In this document: in pieces, positions 44,264 to 52,799 of the stretch
How the letters are laid out: each line of letters starts with the position of its first letter
Numbering within the stretch: position 1 is the first letter of the stretch
NCBI RefSeq assembly: GCF_900460955.1
Contig: NZ_UFUW01000001.1
Span: 2,279,001-2,343,000, forward strand
Source of the DNA: Cardiobacterium valvarum
GTDB taxonomy: Bacteria; Pseudomonadota; Gammaproteobacteria; Cardiobacteriales; Cardiobacteriaceae
Reading direction: 5' to 3'
DNA: 64,000 nucleotides
Translations under genes and position numbers: made by a program
Notes under the pieces: model-generated
Seen by the model: only the letters and a program-made list of their open reading frames with translations
Told to the model about the DNA's origin: nothing
Databases searched by the model: none

Positions 44264-45328
44264 ATGCAACCTTTAGATGATTTACGCATTGCCAGCATTG
44301 ATGAATTAATACCGCCCGTTACCCTGCTGGAACGCCACCCTCTGACGACATCCGCCGCCGCCACGATCAATACTGCACGTGAAGGTATTCATGCCATTTT
44401 GCACGGCACAGATGACCGCCTGCTGGTTGTGGTTGGGCCCTGTTCGATTCATGACGTGGATGCTGCTCGCGAATATGCGACCCGCCTGCGCCCGCTGACC
44501 GAACGCTACCGTAAGCAGCTGCTGATCGTGATGCGCGTCTATTTTGAGAAACCGCGCACTACGGTTGGCTGGAAAGGCTTGCTCAACGATCCTTTCCTGG
44601 ACGGTTCGTTTGCCATCAATGAAGGTCTCAGCATCGGGCGCAAACTGTTGCTGGATTTGGCGGAATTGGGCATTCCGACCGCCGTTGAGTATCTTGATGT
44701 CATCAGCCCGCAATATATCGCTGATCTGGTCAGTTGGGGGGCCATCGGCGCCCGCACCACGGAAAGCCAGATTCACCGTCAGCTTACGTCAGGACTTTCC
44801 TGTCCGATCGGTTTCAAGAACGCGACCAATGGTGATGTGCAGATTGCGGTTGATGCCATTGTTTCGGCGCGTTGTGCGCACAGTTTTCTCGGTGCCACCA
44901 AAAGCGGGCATGCCGCGATTGTCAACACACGCGGCAATGAGGACTGCCATCTCATCCTGCGCGGTGGTAACAATGGGCCGAATTACGATGCTGCGCACGT
45001 CAGAGCCGCCGTTGCCACGTTAGCAGCGGCCCATGTGCCGCAAAATGTCATGATCGATTGCAGCCACGCCAACAGCAACAAACAGTACCTGCAACAAATG
45101 ACGGTTGCCACCAGCGTTGCTGCACAGATCGCTGCCGGTGATCGCCATATCATCGGTCTGATGGCGGAAAGTAATCTGGTCGAAGGCGCGCAAAAGCTTG
45201 AGACGGGCAAACCGCTCACTTATGGACAAAGCATCACCGACCCTTGTATCGGCTGGGAAGATACGGAAAAAATGCTGGCGCTCCTTTCCGATGCTGTAGC
45301 GGAACGGCAGAAAAAAATGCCGCTGTAA
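44264..45328 (+). CDS. aroG: 3-deoxy-7-phosphoheptulonate (DAHP) synthase, class I
   Basis: The enzyme joins phosphoenolpyruvate and erythrose 4-phosphate, the entry to aromatic amino acid synthesis. ATG at 44264 (MQPLDDLRIASIDELIPPVT) gives 354 aa and has GGA at suitable spacing; ATG at 44252 is four codons upstream. Signatures are VVVGPCSIHDVDAA, RVYFEKPRTTVGWKGLLNDP, IGARTTESQIHR, GFKNATNGD and IDCSHANSNK. Which feedback type (AroF/G/H) cannot be decided from sequence. Its substrate erythrose 4-phosphate is a transaldolase product, and the transaldolase domain is encoded convergently next door. Confidence 0.93.
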   Translation: MQPLDDLRIASIDELIPPVTLLERHPLTTSAAATINTAREGIHAILHGTDDRLLVVVGPCSIHDVDAAREYATRLRPLTERYRKQLLIVMRVYFEKPRTTVGWKGLLNDPFLDGSFAINEGLSIGRKLLLDLAELGIPTAVEYLDVISPQYIADLVSWGAIGARTTESQIHRQLTSGLSCPIGFKNATNGDVQIAVDAIVSARCAHSFLGATKSGHAAIVNTRGNEDCHLILRGGNNGPNYDAAHVRAAVATLAAAHVPQNVMIDCSHANSNKQYLQQMTVATSVAAQIAAGDRHIIGLMAESNLVEGAQKLETGKPLTYGQSITDPCIGWEDTEKMLALLSDAVAERQKKMPL

Positions 45329-45347
45329 CCGCGTGAACATGGCAATA

Positions 45348-45376
45348 AGAAAGGCGCTGTTAGACAGCGCCTTTTT
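45348..45376 (+). terminator. Terminator of the DAHP synthase gene
   Basis: AAGGCGCTG / CAGCGCCTT stem with loop TTAGA, ending in TTTTT, 20 bp after the stop. Confidence 0.88.
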
Positions 45377-45452
45377 AGTGCTGGTTGATGTCAGCGGTAA
45401 ATGCGCTTCCCCCGCAAGCGGTGGAAGGCTTGATACACGGTGAATAGATGTC

Positions 45453-48400
45453 TCAGTGCTCGTCGTCGCCTTCGGTATTTTCACCATCTTGTGTCGCTTC
45501 GGACTCATTCGGGGGTAGGGTTTCTCCTGCCTGATCCGCTTCGACGACAGTCATGTCACTGTCGCCATTCGCAGTGGCTTCGTTATTGACTGAGGGGGCA
45601 ACTTCTGTCGCTTCGGTTGTCGCTGGCGTGGCAACATCGTCAACTACTGATTCAACCGGAGTATTTGCCTCTGGCATTTCTCCAGTCTCTGGTGCAGCGG
45701 TAGCATGTTCCTCTACCGCTTCTTCGACGCTATCACCCTCATGCATCGCTGTTTCCGCAGCAGGTGCAGCGCTTTGTTCTGCCGCTTGGCGCAGGGTTTT
45801 GATTTTGCCTGCGAGGGTAGCTAACAGTTCGCTGAAGGCTTTTTCAAAGCCCGCCAGGCCTTCTGCTTCGAGTTCAACGTAGAGCTGTGCCCAGTCAATG
45901 CCTGCATCAGTGATTTGTTGCAGCAATTGCGGGGCCTGGTCGATGTTGCGCAGCAGGGTTTCTTCGGCACAGCCGTGGTCTTTGTAAGCGGCGTAGGTTG
46001 CAGGCGGAATGGTATTGACGGTATCACGGCCAATCAGCAGTTCGACGTAGCGCACATCCGAGTAAGCGGGGTTTTTGGTGCCGGTACTTGCCCACAGCAG
46101 GCGCTGTACGGCGGCGCCTTTTTTGGCGAGTTCGAGCCAGTCATCGTGGCTGATGCGCTCAAGGTAGTAACTGTATGCCGCCTGAGCATTGGCAATAGCC
46201 GCACGACCACGCAAGTCGGCGTGTTCGTCGGCAAGCTGGGCATCAATTTTGCTGTCCACACGGCTGACGAAGAAGCTTGCCACAGAACGCAGCAGGTCAA
46301 TGGATTGTCCACTGGCAACGCGTTCTTTCAGGCCGTCAATGTAGGCTTCGAGGGTCTGGCGGTAACGTTCCGGCGAGAAGAGCAGGGTGGCGTTGATGTT
46401 GATGCCTTCGGCAGTGAGGCGGCGGATGGCGTCAATGCCGGCCAGGGTCGCCGGTACTTTGATCATCAGGTTTTCGCGCGCCACGCGGCGATAAAGGTCC
46501 AGCGCTTCGGCTACGGTTTTGTTGCTGTCGTGAGCGATATCGGGTGAGACTTCCAGTGAAACCATGCCGTCGGTGCCGCCAGTTTTTTCGTACACGGGCT
46601 GCATCAGGTCGCAGGCGCGGCGGATGTCTTCTATGGCAAGGGCATAGAATGCGTCACGTACGCCGCCAGTGTTGTCTTCCAGCCAGTGTTGCAGGGCGCT
46701 GTCGTAAGCATCGCCAGCGAAGGCTTTCTGGAAGATGGCGGGGTTTGAGGTGATGCCACGCAGGTCGTCTTCGGCAATGAGGCGTGCCAGTTCGCCGCTG
46801 TCGAGCAGGGTGCGATCAATGTTGTCGTACCAGACGCTTTGTCCCAGTGCCATCAGTTGGTGCAGCGGGTTTTGTGCGGCGCTTTTGGCAGCGGGGACGT
46901 GTAGCGGGTAGTGGGCATCTTCGCGCAGTTTATCGCCGGGCAGCAGGGCAGGGACAGCAGGTTTGGGCAGGGTGTCATCCAGCAGGGCGACGAGTCCCGG
47001 CGCTTCGGCATCCGACGGCGGCAGTGGCTTGATTTTGGCGAAGGACGGCGCTTTTTTGACTGGTGGCGCAGTTTCGGTTTCGGCCTCTGTTTTCAGTGCG
47101 AGGTCTTCGATTAGGCCGGGAGCGGCGTCATTATCTGTTGGTGCCTGCGGGATGTAGTCTGCCTTGCCCTGGCCGCGTACGGCGTGGATGTCGCGCGGAC
47201 GGCCTTTACGCACGGTGCGGCCATTGATTTCTTCCGGCGGGTTGAGCAGGGTTTCCAGGCTCGGGTTGATGTCGTCTTTCGGTACGGCGCTGCGCGCGGG
47301 TTTTTCGCATTCGCGGCGCGGTGCTGCAGTTTCTTCGCGCGGGACGTTTTGCTGCAAGGCTTCTTCGTAGCGACGTGCGGCTTCTTCCTGGCGGCTGTCG
47401 CCACGCAGGCGGCGGGTTTCTTGTGATGGCGCTTCGACAGGTTTTTTTTCCGGCTGTTTGCACGGCGCTGTGGTTTGTTGCGGCCGTTCTTGTTCGTGCC
47501 GTTCGCGGCGGTTACGTGCCGGTGCGGTACGCTCGCGACGTTTGTCTGCGACAGGTTTGACGGTTTCCTGCAATTGCGCTGATCGGCTGTTGTCTTTGAA
47601 CAGGGCAACAACTTTGGAGAAAAGCGCCGCCAGGCCGCGCTTGTACTCGCTGCTGTTACTGACTTGCGGGGCAGGCGCGCGCGGTACGACACCCTGCACG
47701 GCGGCCTGCTCGGTTGTGATGTCGCCCGGATGGACGACAGAGTCGTTTTCTTCGCGGCTTTCGTGGCGGGTGCGCAAGCGGTAGCTTGGCATCGGCGCGG
47801 TATCGTCGTCAATTTCGTCGTCGCGCTGGCGCGAAATGTAGTAGTCCGGCGTGTGCAAGTCAGCATTCGGCACGAGTACGACTTCAACCCTGTTGCGCTG
47901 TTCGATTTGCCGGATGACGGCACGTTTTTCGTTGAGCAGGTAGGTGGCTATGCTCACCGGCAGTTCGCCTGTGATGCGCTGGGTACGGTCTTTCATCGCT
48001 TCTTCTTCGATAAGGCGCAGGAGCGAGAGTGCCATGGACTGGATGCCACGGATTGAACCCTGCCCTTTGCAGCGAGGGCAGACGCGGTGGCTGGATTCGT
48101 CCATGGACGGGCGCAGGCGTTGCCGCGACAGTTCGAGCAGGCCGAAACGCGAGATGCGTCCGATTTGTACACGGGCACGGTCAATTTTGGTCGCATCATA
48201 GAGGCGGGTTTCCACGTCTTTGCGGTTGCGGCTGACGCCCATGTCAATGAAGTCGATGACGATGAGGCCGCCAAGGTCGCGCAGGCGCATTTGGCGCGCA
48301 ATTTCGTCTGCTGCTTCGAGGTTGGTCTGGTAAGCGGTTTCTTCAATGTCGCCGCCTTTGGTCGCTTTCGAGGAGTTGATGTCGATGGAAACGAGCGCTT

Positions 48401-49289
48401 CGGTGTAGTCAATGACCAGCTCACCGCCGGAGGGCAGTTGTACGTTGCGCTGGTAGGCAGTCTCAATCTGTCCTTCGATTTGGTAGCGGGTGAAGAGCGG
48501 GATGTTGTCCTGGTAGAGTTTGAGTTTGTTGAGGTTGTTCGGCATGACCAGGGTCATGAAGTCACTGGCCTGCTGATAAACGCGTTCGTCATCAATGAGG
48601 ATTTGCCCGATGTCAGGACGCAGATAGTCGCGCAGGGCGCGGACGATGATGTTGCTTTCCTGATAGATGAGGCGTTGCGGCGGGGCCTTGCGGTATTCTT
48701 CGGTGATGGCATCCCACAGTTGCAGCAGGAAATCAAGATCCCATTGCAGTTCTTCCTGGGCGCGGCCAACCCCGGCAGTGCGCACGATGATGCCCATGTT
48801 GTCCGGCACGTCAAGCAGGTCAAGGGTTTCGCGCAGTTCTTTGCGGTCATCACCCTGGATGCGGCGTGAGACGCCACCAGCGCGCGGATTGTTCGGCATC
48901 AGGACGAGGAAACGTCCGGCAAGGCTGATATAAGTAGTCAGTGCTGCGCCCTTGTTGCCGCGCTCTTCTTTGTCGATTTGCACCAGCACTTCCTGCCCGA
49001 CTTCTATCATGTCCTTGAAACTGGGGTGGTCGTCGTGAGTGGTGGTCGATCCGGTCAGATATTCTTTGGCGATTTCCTTGAAGGGCAGGAATCCGTGCCG
49101 CTGGGCACCGTAATCTACGAAAGCCGCTTCCAGCGAGGGTTCGATACGGGTGATTTTACCTTTGTAAATATTGGCTTTTTTCTGTGCGGAATAAAGAGTT
49201 TCAATATCAAGGTCGTAGAGTTGCTGGCCATCAACCAGCGCGACACGCAGTTCTTCCTGCTGGGTCGCGTTTATAAGCATTCTTTTCAT
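45453..49289 (-). CDS. rne: Ribonuclease E-transaldolase fusion protein
   Basis: One uninterrupted frame encodes 1278 aa. Residues 1-~530 are a complete RNase E catalytic half: MKRMLINATQQEELRVALVD, S1 domain (about 36-125), metal-binding D303 (VSIDINSSK) and D346 (IVIDFIDM), and Zn-link C404/C407 (CPRCKGQG), all at E. coli positions. GLAALFSKVVALFK (~550-565) is a candidate membrane helix; Arg-rich stretches follow (~580-660). Residues ~805-1165 are a full transaldolase: LMALGQSVWYDNIDR, RGITSNPAIFQKAF, Schiff-base K944 in LMIKVPATLAG, and ATLLFSPERYRQTLEAYIDG. An Ala/Glu/Thr-rich acidic tail (~1166-1278) ends it. No ribosome binding site precedes M813, so separate initiation is unlikely. 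RNA decay plus pentose-phosphate activity in one chain is inferred. Confidence 0.93.
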   Translation of the reverse strand: MKRMLINATQQEELRVALVDGQQLYDLDIETLYSAQKKANIYKGKITRIEPSLEAAFVDYGAQRHGFLPFKEIAKEYLTGSTTTHDDHPSFKDMIEVGQEVLVQIDKEERGNKGAALTTYISLAGRFLVLMPNNPRAGGVSRRIQGDDRKELRETLDLLDVPDNMGIIVRTAGVGRAQEELQWDLDFLLQLWDAITEEYRKAPPQRLIYQESNIIVRALRDYLRPDIGQILIDDERVYQQASDFMTLVMPNNLNKLKLYQDNIPLFTRYQIEGQIETAYQRNVQLPSGGELVIDYTEALVSIDINSSKATKGGDIEETAYQTNLEAADEIARQMRLRDLGGLIVIDFIDMGVSRNRKDVETRLYDATKIDRARVQIGRISRFGLLELSRQRLRPSMDESSHRVCPRCKGQGSIRGIQSMALSLLRLIEEEAMKDRTQRITGELPVSIATYLLNEKRAVIRQIEQRNRVEVVLVPNADLHTPDYYISRQRDDEIDDDTAPMPSYRLRTRHESREENDSVVHPGDITTEQAAVQGVVPRAPAPQVSNSSEYKRGLAALFSKVVALFKDNSRSAQLQETVKPVADKRRERTAPARNRRERHEQERPQQTTAPCKQPEKKPVEAPSQETRRLRGDSRQEEAARRYEEALQQNVPREETAAPRRECEKPARSAVPKDDINPSLETLLNPPEEINGRTVRKGRPRDIHAVRGQGKADYIPQAPTDNDAAPGLIEDLALKTEAETETAPPVKKAPSFAKIKPLPPSDAEAPGLVALLDDTLPKPAVPALLPGDKLREDAHYPLHVPAAKSAAQNPLHQLMALGQSVWYDNIDRTLLDSGELARLIAEDDLRGITSNPAIFQKAFAGDAYDSALQHWLEDNTGGVRDAFYALAIEDIRRACDLMQPVYEKTGGTDGMVSLEVSPDIAHDSNKTVAEALDLYRRVARENLMIKVPATLAGIDAIRRLTAEGININATLLFSPERYRQTLEAYIDGLKERVASGQSIDLLRSVASFFVSRVDSKIDAQLADEHADLRGRAAIANAQAAYSYYLERISHDDWLELAKKGAAVQRLLWASTGTKNPAYSDVRYVELLIGRDTVNTIPPATYAAYKDHGCAEETLLRNIDQAPQLLQQITDAGIDWAQLYVELEAEGLAGFEKAFSELLATLAGKIKTLRQAAEQSAAPAAETAMHEGDSVEEAVEEHATAAPETGEMPEANTPVESVVDDVATPATTEATEVAPSVNNEATANGDSDMTVVEADQAGETLPPNESEATQDGENTEGDDEH

Positions 49290-49379
49290 TATCCGGGCTC
49301 CGCAACCGCATGCCGAGACACACGGCTGTCATTAAGTAAAAAACAATGCCCGATCAAGCATCGTGCTTTTGTCGGACTT

Positions 49380-49385
49380 TATAAT
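49380..49385 (+). promoter_or_regulatory. Candidate -10 box in the rne-zapD divergent region
   Basis: TATAAT occurs in a near-symmetric AT patch (TTTATAATAAG) in the 261-bp region between divergent rne and zapD, so it could serve either direction. No good -35 was seen. A small hairpin AAGCAtcgTGCTT lies at about 49356-49368 in the rne leader. Confidence 0.3.
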
Positions 49386-49550
49386 AAGCGTATGAAATCT
49401 AAGGTGTCGGACGGCTTCCGTAGCCGTGAATCCGGCACGAAACTATACCAAATCAGCCCTCTTACGCGCAACGCGGCGGGCAGGGCTTGCGCCTTGCGGC
49501 GCGCTTGTGCCACGATATGCGCCCTCTTCGCACCGTTAGCGCTCCACGTC

Positions 49551-50342
49551 ATGCCGATCAGCCCAGAAACCCAATGCCAATTAAGTACTTACGAACAGCC
49601 GCTCAATGAACGCATCCGCCTGTTCATGCGTCTGGAATCCATGTTTTTCCAAATGAAAAACTTCCACCGTGCCGACGAATATTATTCCATCCAGCTCTTC
49701 CTTGATGCCCTTTTTGACGTATTGGATTTTTTGCACCGTTACGAAATTCGCTCAGAAATCATCAAAGAATTGCAAGGCTACAAAACGGGTATTGACCGCG
49801 AACATTTCGCCCTGTCGTGGACACTGGACGAGCGGGTGGCGACACTGGAAAGCATTGATATGTCGCTGCAAGAGGCCTATGCGCTAAACTTCAATCCCAT
49901 CAGCGCCTTACGGGAAAACGAACTCTTCACCAGCCTGCGTCAGCGCAACTTCAATCAAAGCGGCAACTGCCTCTTTGAAGTCCCCGCTTACCAATACTGG
50001 TTGCTGCAAAACGAAAATCACGAAAACCCCTTCCTGCGACAATGCTATGAAATGTTCCTGCCCATCGCGCGTGCTGTAGCGCTAGTACTGCGGTTGGTGC
50101 GTGCCGGAGCGGAACTGACCAACGAATACACCGATGACGGCATCTTCCTGAAAACCCTCGACAGCAACCGCCGTAACCAGATGATCCGCATCCATCTCGA
50201 CGACGAGCACCGCGTCTTCCCGCGCATCAGTGGCGACAAACACCGCTTCTCGGTACGGTTCATGACCCAGGAAAACCCGGAAGAACGCGCCAAACAAGTC
50301 GAAACCCCGGTGCGCTTCGCCCTGCAAACCTGCGTCCTCTGA
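49551..50342 (+). CDS. zapD: Cell division protein ZapD (FtsZ-associated)
   Basis: ATG at 49551 gives 263 aa; the far longer upstream frame runs antisense to rne and is a shadow. The N-terminus has the ZapD signature YEQPLNERIRLFMRLE and a helical alpha domain (to about 110). The beta domain holds CLFEVPAYQYWL, YTDDGIFLKTLD and a C-terminus with HRFSVRFM. ZapD cross-links FtsZ filaments at the division ring. It lies 2 bp upstream of pgpA. Confidence 0.92.
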   Translation: MPISPETQCQLSTYEQPLNERIRLFMRLESMFFQMKNFHRADEYYSIQLFLDALFDVLDFLHRYEIRSEIIKELQGYKTGIDREHFALSWTLDERVATLESIDMSLQEAYALNFNPISALRENELFTSLRQRNFNQSGNCLFEVPAYQYWLLQNENHENPFLRQCYEMFLPIARAVALVLRLVRAGAELTNEYTDDGIFLKTLDSNRRNQMIRIHLDDEHRVFPRISGDKHRFSVRFMTQENPEERAKQVETPVRFALQTCVL

Positions 50343-50344
50343 CC

Positions 50345-50872
50345 ATGAATGCCAAGAACCCCAAAGGCTTCCGCCCGCATACCTTCGCCAGCCTTGTCAA
50401 AAAACCCGTCCACTTCTTCGCCTTCGGTCTTGGTAGCGGCCTGATACACCCCGCTCCCGGTACTTGGGGTACCCTCGCCGCCACCATCCTCTACTACCCG
50501 CTCTCATTCCTGCTGACAGGGTTCATCACTACCACCATTTTCCTGCTTGCCACCTTTGCCATTGGCTGCTGGCTTTGCGATAAGACCTCGCACGACCTCG
50601 GCGTACATGACTTCGGCGAAATCGTCTGGGACGAATTTGTTGGCGTGTGGATCGTGCTCGCCTACCTGCCCCCCGCCCTATGGCAACGCTGGGGAATACT
50701 GCCCTGCTGCCTTGCCGCCTTCCTGCTCTTCCGCGTTTTTGATATCGCCAAACCGCCGCCCATCCGGCAAATCGACCGCCGCACCCCGGGCGGTTTCGGC
50801 ATCATGCTGGACGACGTCCTTGCCGCCATCTACGCCCTTATCCCCTTGTGGCTTATCGCCGCCATTATCTAA
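50345..50872 (+). CDS. pgpA: Phosphatidylglycerophosphatase A
   Basis: PgpA dephosphorylates phosphatidylglycerol phosphate in the inner membrane. The 175-aa protein has the family motifs FGLGSGLIHPAPGTWGTLAA, GEIVWDEFVGVWIVLAYLPP (catalytic acidic residues) and FRVFDIAKPPPIRQIDR, with four hydrophobic segments. The length matches E. coli PgpA (172 aa). Confidence 0.94.
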   Translation: MNAKNPKGFRPHTFASLVKKPVHFFAFGLGSGLIHPAPGTWGTLAATILYYPLSFLLTGFITTTIFLLATFAIGCWLCDKTSHDLGVHDFGEIVWDEFVGVWIVLAYLPPALWQRWGILPCCLAAFLLFRVFDIAKPPPIRQIDRRTPGGFGIMLDDVLAAIYALIPLWLIAAII

Positions 50873-50891
50873 CCCAACCCAAGGATTTCCC

Positions 50892-51374
50892 ATGCCTATC
50901 CAAAAAAACAGCGTCGTCGAACTCGCCTACGAACTCTATGACGACCAGGGACAACAAATCGTCCACGACGGTGCCCCGCTTACCTACCTGCACGGCGGCT
51001 ACCACGGCACCTTCCCCAAAGTCGAAGCGGCACTGGAAGGCAAGAACACCGGCGATGAAATCGACCTCACCCTCGCCCCTGCCGACCACTTCGGCGACCT
51101 GCAACAAGAACACATCCGCCGTGAACCACGCGATATCCTGCCGCCGGAAATCAAAGTGGACGACATCCTGGAAGGCGAAGACGGTCACGGCCACATCCGC
51201 TACTTCCGCGTGACCGACATGGACGACACCCACGCCACCCTGAACGGTAATCACCCGCTTGCCGGCCTCACCCTGCGCTTCAAGGCAAAAGTGCAGAGCC
51301 TACGCGAAGCGACCGCTGAGGAAATCGCGCATGGCCACGTGCACGGTCCGCACGGACACCATCACCACCATTAA
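50892..51374 (+). CDS. slyD: FKBP-type peptidyl-prolyl isomerase SlyD
   Basis: ATG at 50892, behind AAGGAT, gives 160 aa. FKBP segments (VVELAYELYDDQGQQIVHDG, PLTYLHGGYHGTFPKVEAAL) flank the IF insert domain that gives SlyD its chaperone activity (FGDLQQEHIRREPRDILPPE). The C-terminus is His-rich (HGHVHGPHGHHHHH), a likely nickel or zinc site but shorter than in E. coli SlyD. SlyD folds proteins and, in other species, delivers nickel to hydrogenase. Confidence 0.94.
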   Translation: MPIQKNSVVELAYELYDDQGQQIVHDGAPLTYLHGGYHGTFPKVEAALEGKNTGDEIDLTLAPADHFGDLQQEHIRREPRDILPPEIKVDDILEGEDGHGHIRYFRVTDMDDTHATLNGNHPLAGLTLRFKAKVQSLREATAEEIAHGHVHGPHGHHHHH

Positions 51375-51386
51375 AGCCAACACAAA

Positions 51387-51413
51387 CCCAGGCAGCGCAA
51401 GCTGCCTTTTTTG
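51387..51413 (+). terminator. Terminator after slyD
   Basis: GGCAGC / GCTGCC stem (51391-51396 with 51401-51406), GCAA loop, six T residues. It ends 3 bp before the next ATG. Confidence 0.88.
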
Positions 51414-51415
51414 CC

Positions 51416-52114
51416 ATGAATGCCTACGCCGATGACACCCTCTACGAATACAGCGCTCTACACGGACTAGAATGCTGGCTGCGTCGCTTCATCCGCGCCT
51501 ACCAATATACGACCGCAGCGGCCATTCTCACCCTGCTAACCATCGGCTACCTCGCTTGGCGCGGCAACCAGACTGCTGCCGACTACTTCCGCTACCTGCC
51601 CTATCTGCGCCATGCTGACACCACCTACCAAATCCTCACCGTCTTTACCGCCCTCTTCTTTATCATCAGCGGCCTCATGACCTTCGCTTGGCTCTTTTGC
51701 GCCAACGAAAACCTGCATGCTCTCAGCCCCAAGCACGCAAAAATCCGTTACACCCCGGGACGGACTATCCTCTGGTGGTTCATCCCGATACTGAACCTCT
51801 ACTATCCATACAGCATCATGGCGGAACTATGGCGCGGCAGCCTTGCCCTCGCACACGACCCTGAATACGACAACGAAAACCTCATCTTCCGCTGGTGGAT
51901 AACCTTCCTGGCTATAGGCTGCAGCAGCATGATTGCTGGCCATACCGCCAACGCCGTTATTACGGGTATCTTCTTTCTGCTTACCATGCACACCTTTGCC
52001 CTGATTTCAGCGCAGACCCTAAATATCCTCATCCACCGTATCAACCAGGCACAAGCCGCCGTTTACCAGCAGCAGCAAAGCATCGTCCGCCAGGAACAGT
52101 CCCCAAAGCCATAG
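51416..52114 (+). CDS. DUF4328 membrane protein, first paralog
   Basis: This 232-aa protein has about six hydrophobic segments and the DUF4328 signature YTPGRTILWWFIPILNLYYP followed by YSIMAELWRGS. The function of the family is unknown. The N-terminal 30 residues are cytoplasmic and charged. It starts 3 bp after the slyD terminator, so it presumably depends on read-through or a promoter inside slyD. A second DUF4328 gene follows 10 bp downstream. Confidence 0.8.
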   Translation: MNAYADDTLYEYSALHGLECWLRRFIRAYQYTTAAAILTLLTIGYLAWRGNQTAADYFRYLPYLRHADTTYQILTVFTALFFIISGLMTFAWLFCANENLHALSPKHAKIRYTPGRTILWWFIPILNLYYPYSIMAELWRGSLALAHDPEYDNENLIFRWWITFLAIGCSSMIAGHTANAVITGIFFLLTMHTFALISAQTLNILIHRINQAQAAVYQQQQSIVRQEQSPKP

Positions 52115-52124
52115 AGGAATCCCC

Positions 52125-52799
52125 ATGAAAGACTATAAATACAATAAATTACAATCGCTCACCCGCTATCTGCATTACATCCTGTATCTACTCACGCTTT
52201 GCAGCTGCTTTAGAATATTGTTCCTTGCTTTTACCTATTTTTTAGCTACAAATAATAACGCATTCAATAAAAACCTCTTCCCAAAAGAATTTCTAGAAAA
52301 CTTAGGCCATATTTACTTAATAATTTGTTATATTGAAATAATCAGCTTCATAATTTGCGCAATATTGTCATTAAAATGGATTTACCGCAGTATTGCCAAT
52401 CTTCATTCGTTCAACATACCGAATGTACATTACCAACCATATCAAGCCGCATGGTGCTGCATTCTCCCCATTATCAGCCTTATTGCTCCTTACCAAATCA
52501 TCTCTGAATTATGGTTCAAGAGCTTTGCCGTTTTAGATGATAAAACCTGCTATAAACGAAATATCATTTCTGTTTGGTGGATATGCTTCCTGTTCAATAC
52601 TCCAACTTATGGAATGTCTTACACATGGATACAAAAAGATCCGTTTAGCCCATCAGGCTATATAACAGGAATTATCAATTGCTTATTGGTTACTATAGCA
52701 GCCCTGTTATTTATCAAAATCACCTGCGCCATCAGCCAAGCACAACAAACCTACGCCACCATGCGACCCGCACCAGGCGAAACCACGGAAACCCCATGA
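52125..52799 (+). CDS. DUF4328-like membrane protein, AT-rich second paralog
   Basis: This 224-aa membrane protein shares the DUF4328 pattern in weaker form (YQPYQAAWCCILPIISLIAP, YQIISELWFKSF). It is strikingly AT-rich, with many AAT, ATA and TTA codons (about 35% GC by eye) in a GC-rich neighbourhood, while its last ~25 codons return to normal composition. This suggests recent acquisition or relaxed selection after duplication. Its stop overlaps the next start (ATGA). Function unknown. Confidence 0.7.
   Translation: MKDYKYNKLQSLTRYLHYILYLLTLCSCFRILFLAFTYFLATNNNAFNKNLFPKEFLENLGHIYLIICYIEIISFIICAILSLKWIYRSIANLHSFNIPNVHYQPYQAAWCCILPIISLIAPYQIISELWFKSFAVLDDKTCYKRNIISVWWICFLFNTPTYGMSYTWIQKDPFSPSGYITGIINCLLVTIAALLFIKITCAISQAQQTYATMRPAPGETTETP

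Noticed and set aside
46851-46853. Internal start codon for a separate transaldolase
   Set aside because: The ATG for M813 has no Shine-Dalgarno sequence upstream, and the frame is continuous from RNase E, so a fusion is simpler. Leaky internal initiation cannot be fully excluded.
48978-49550. Long N-terminal extension of zapD
   Set aside because: It runs antisense through the rne 5' end. ZapD similarity begins at 49551.
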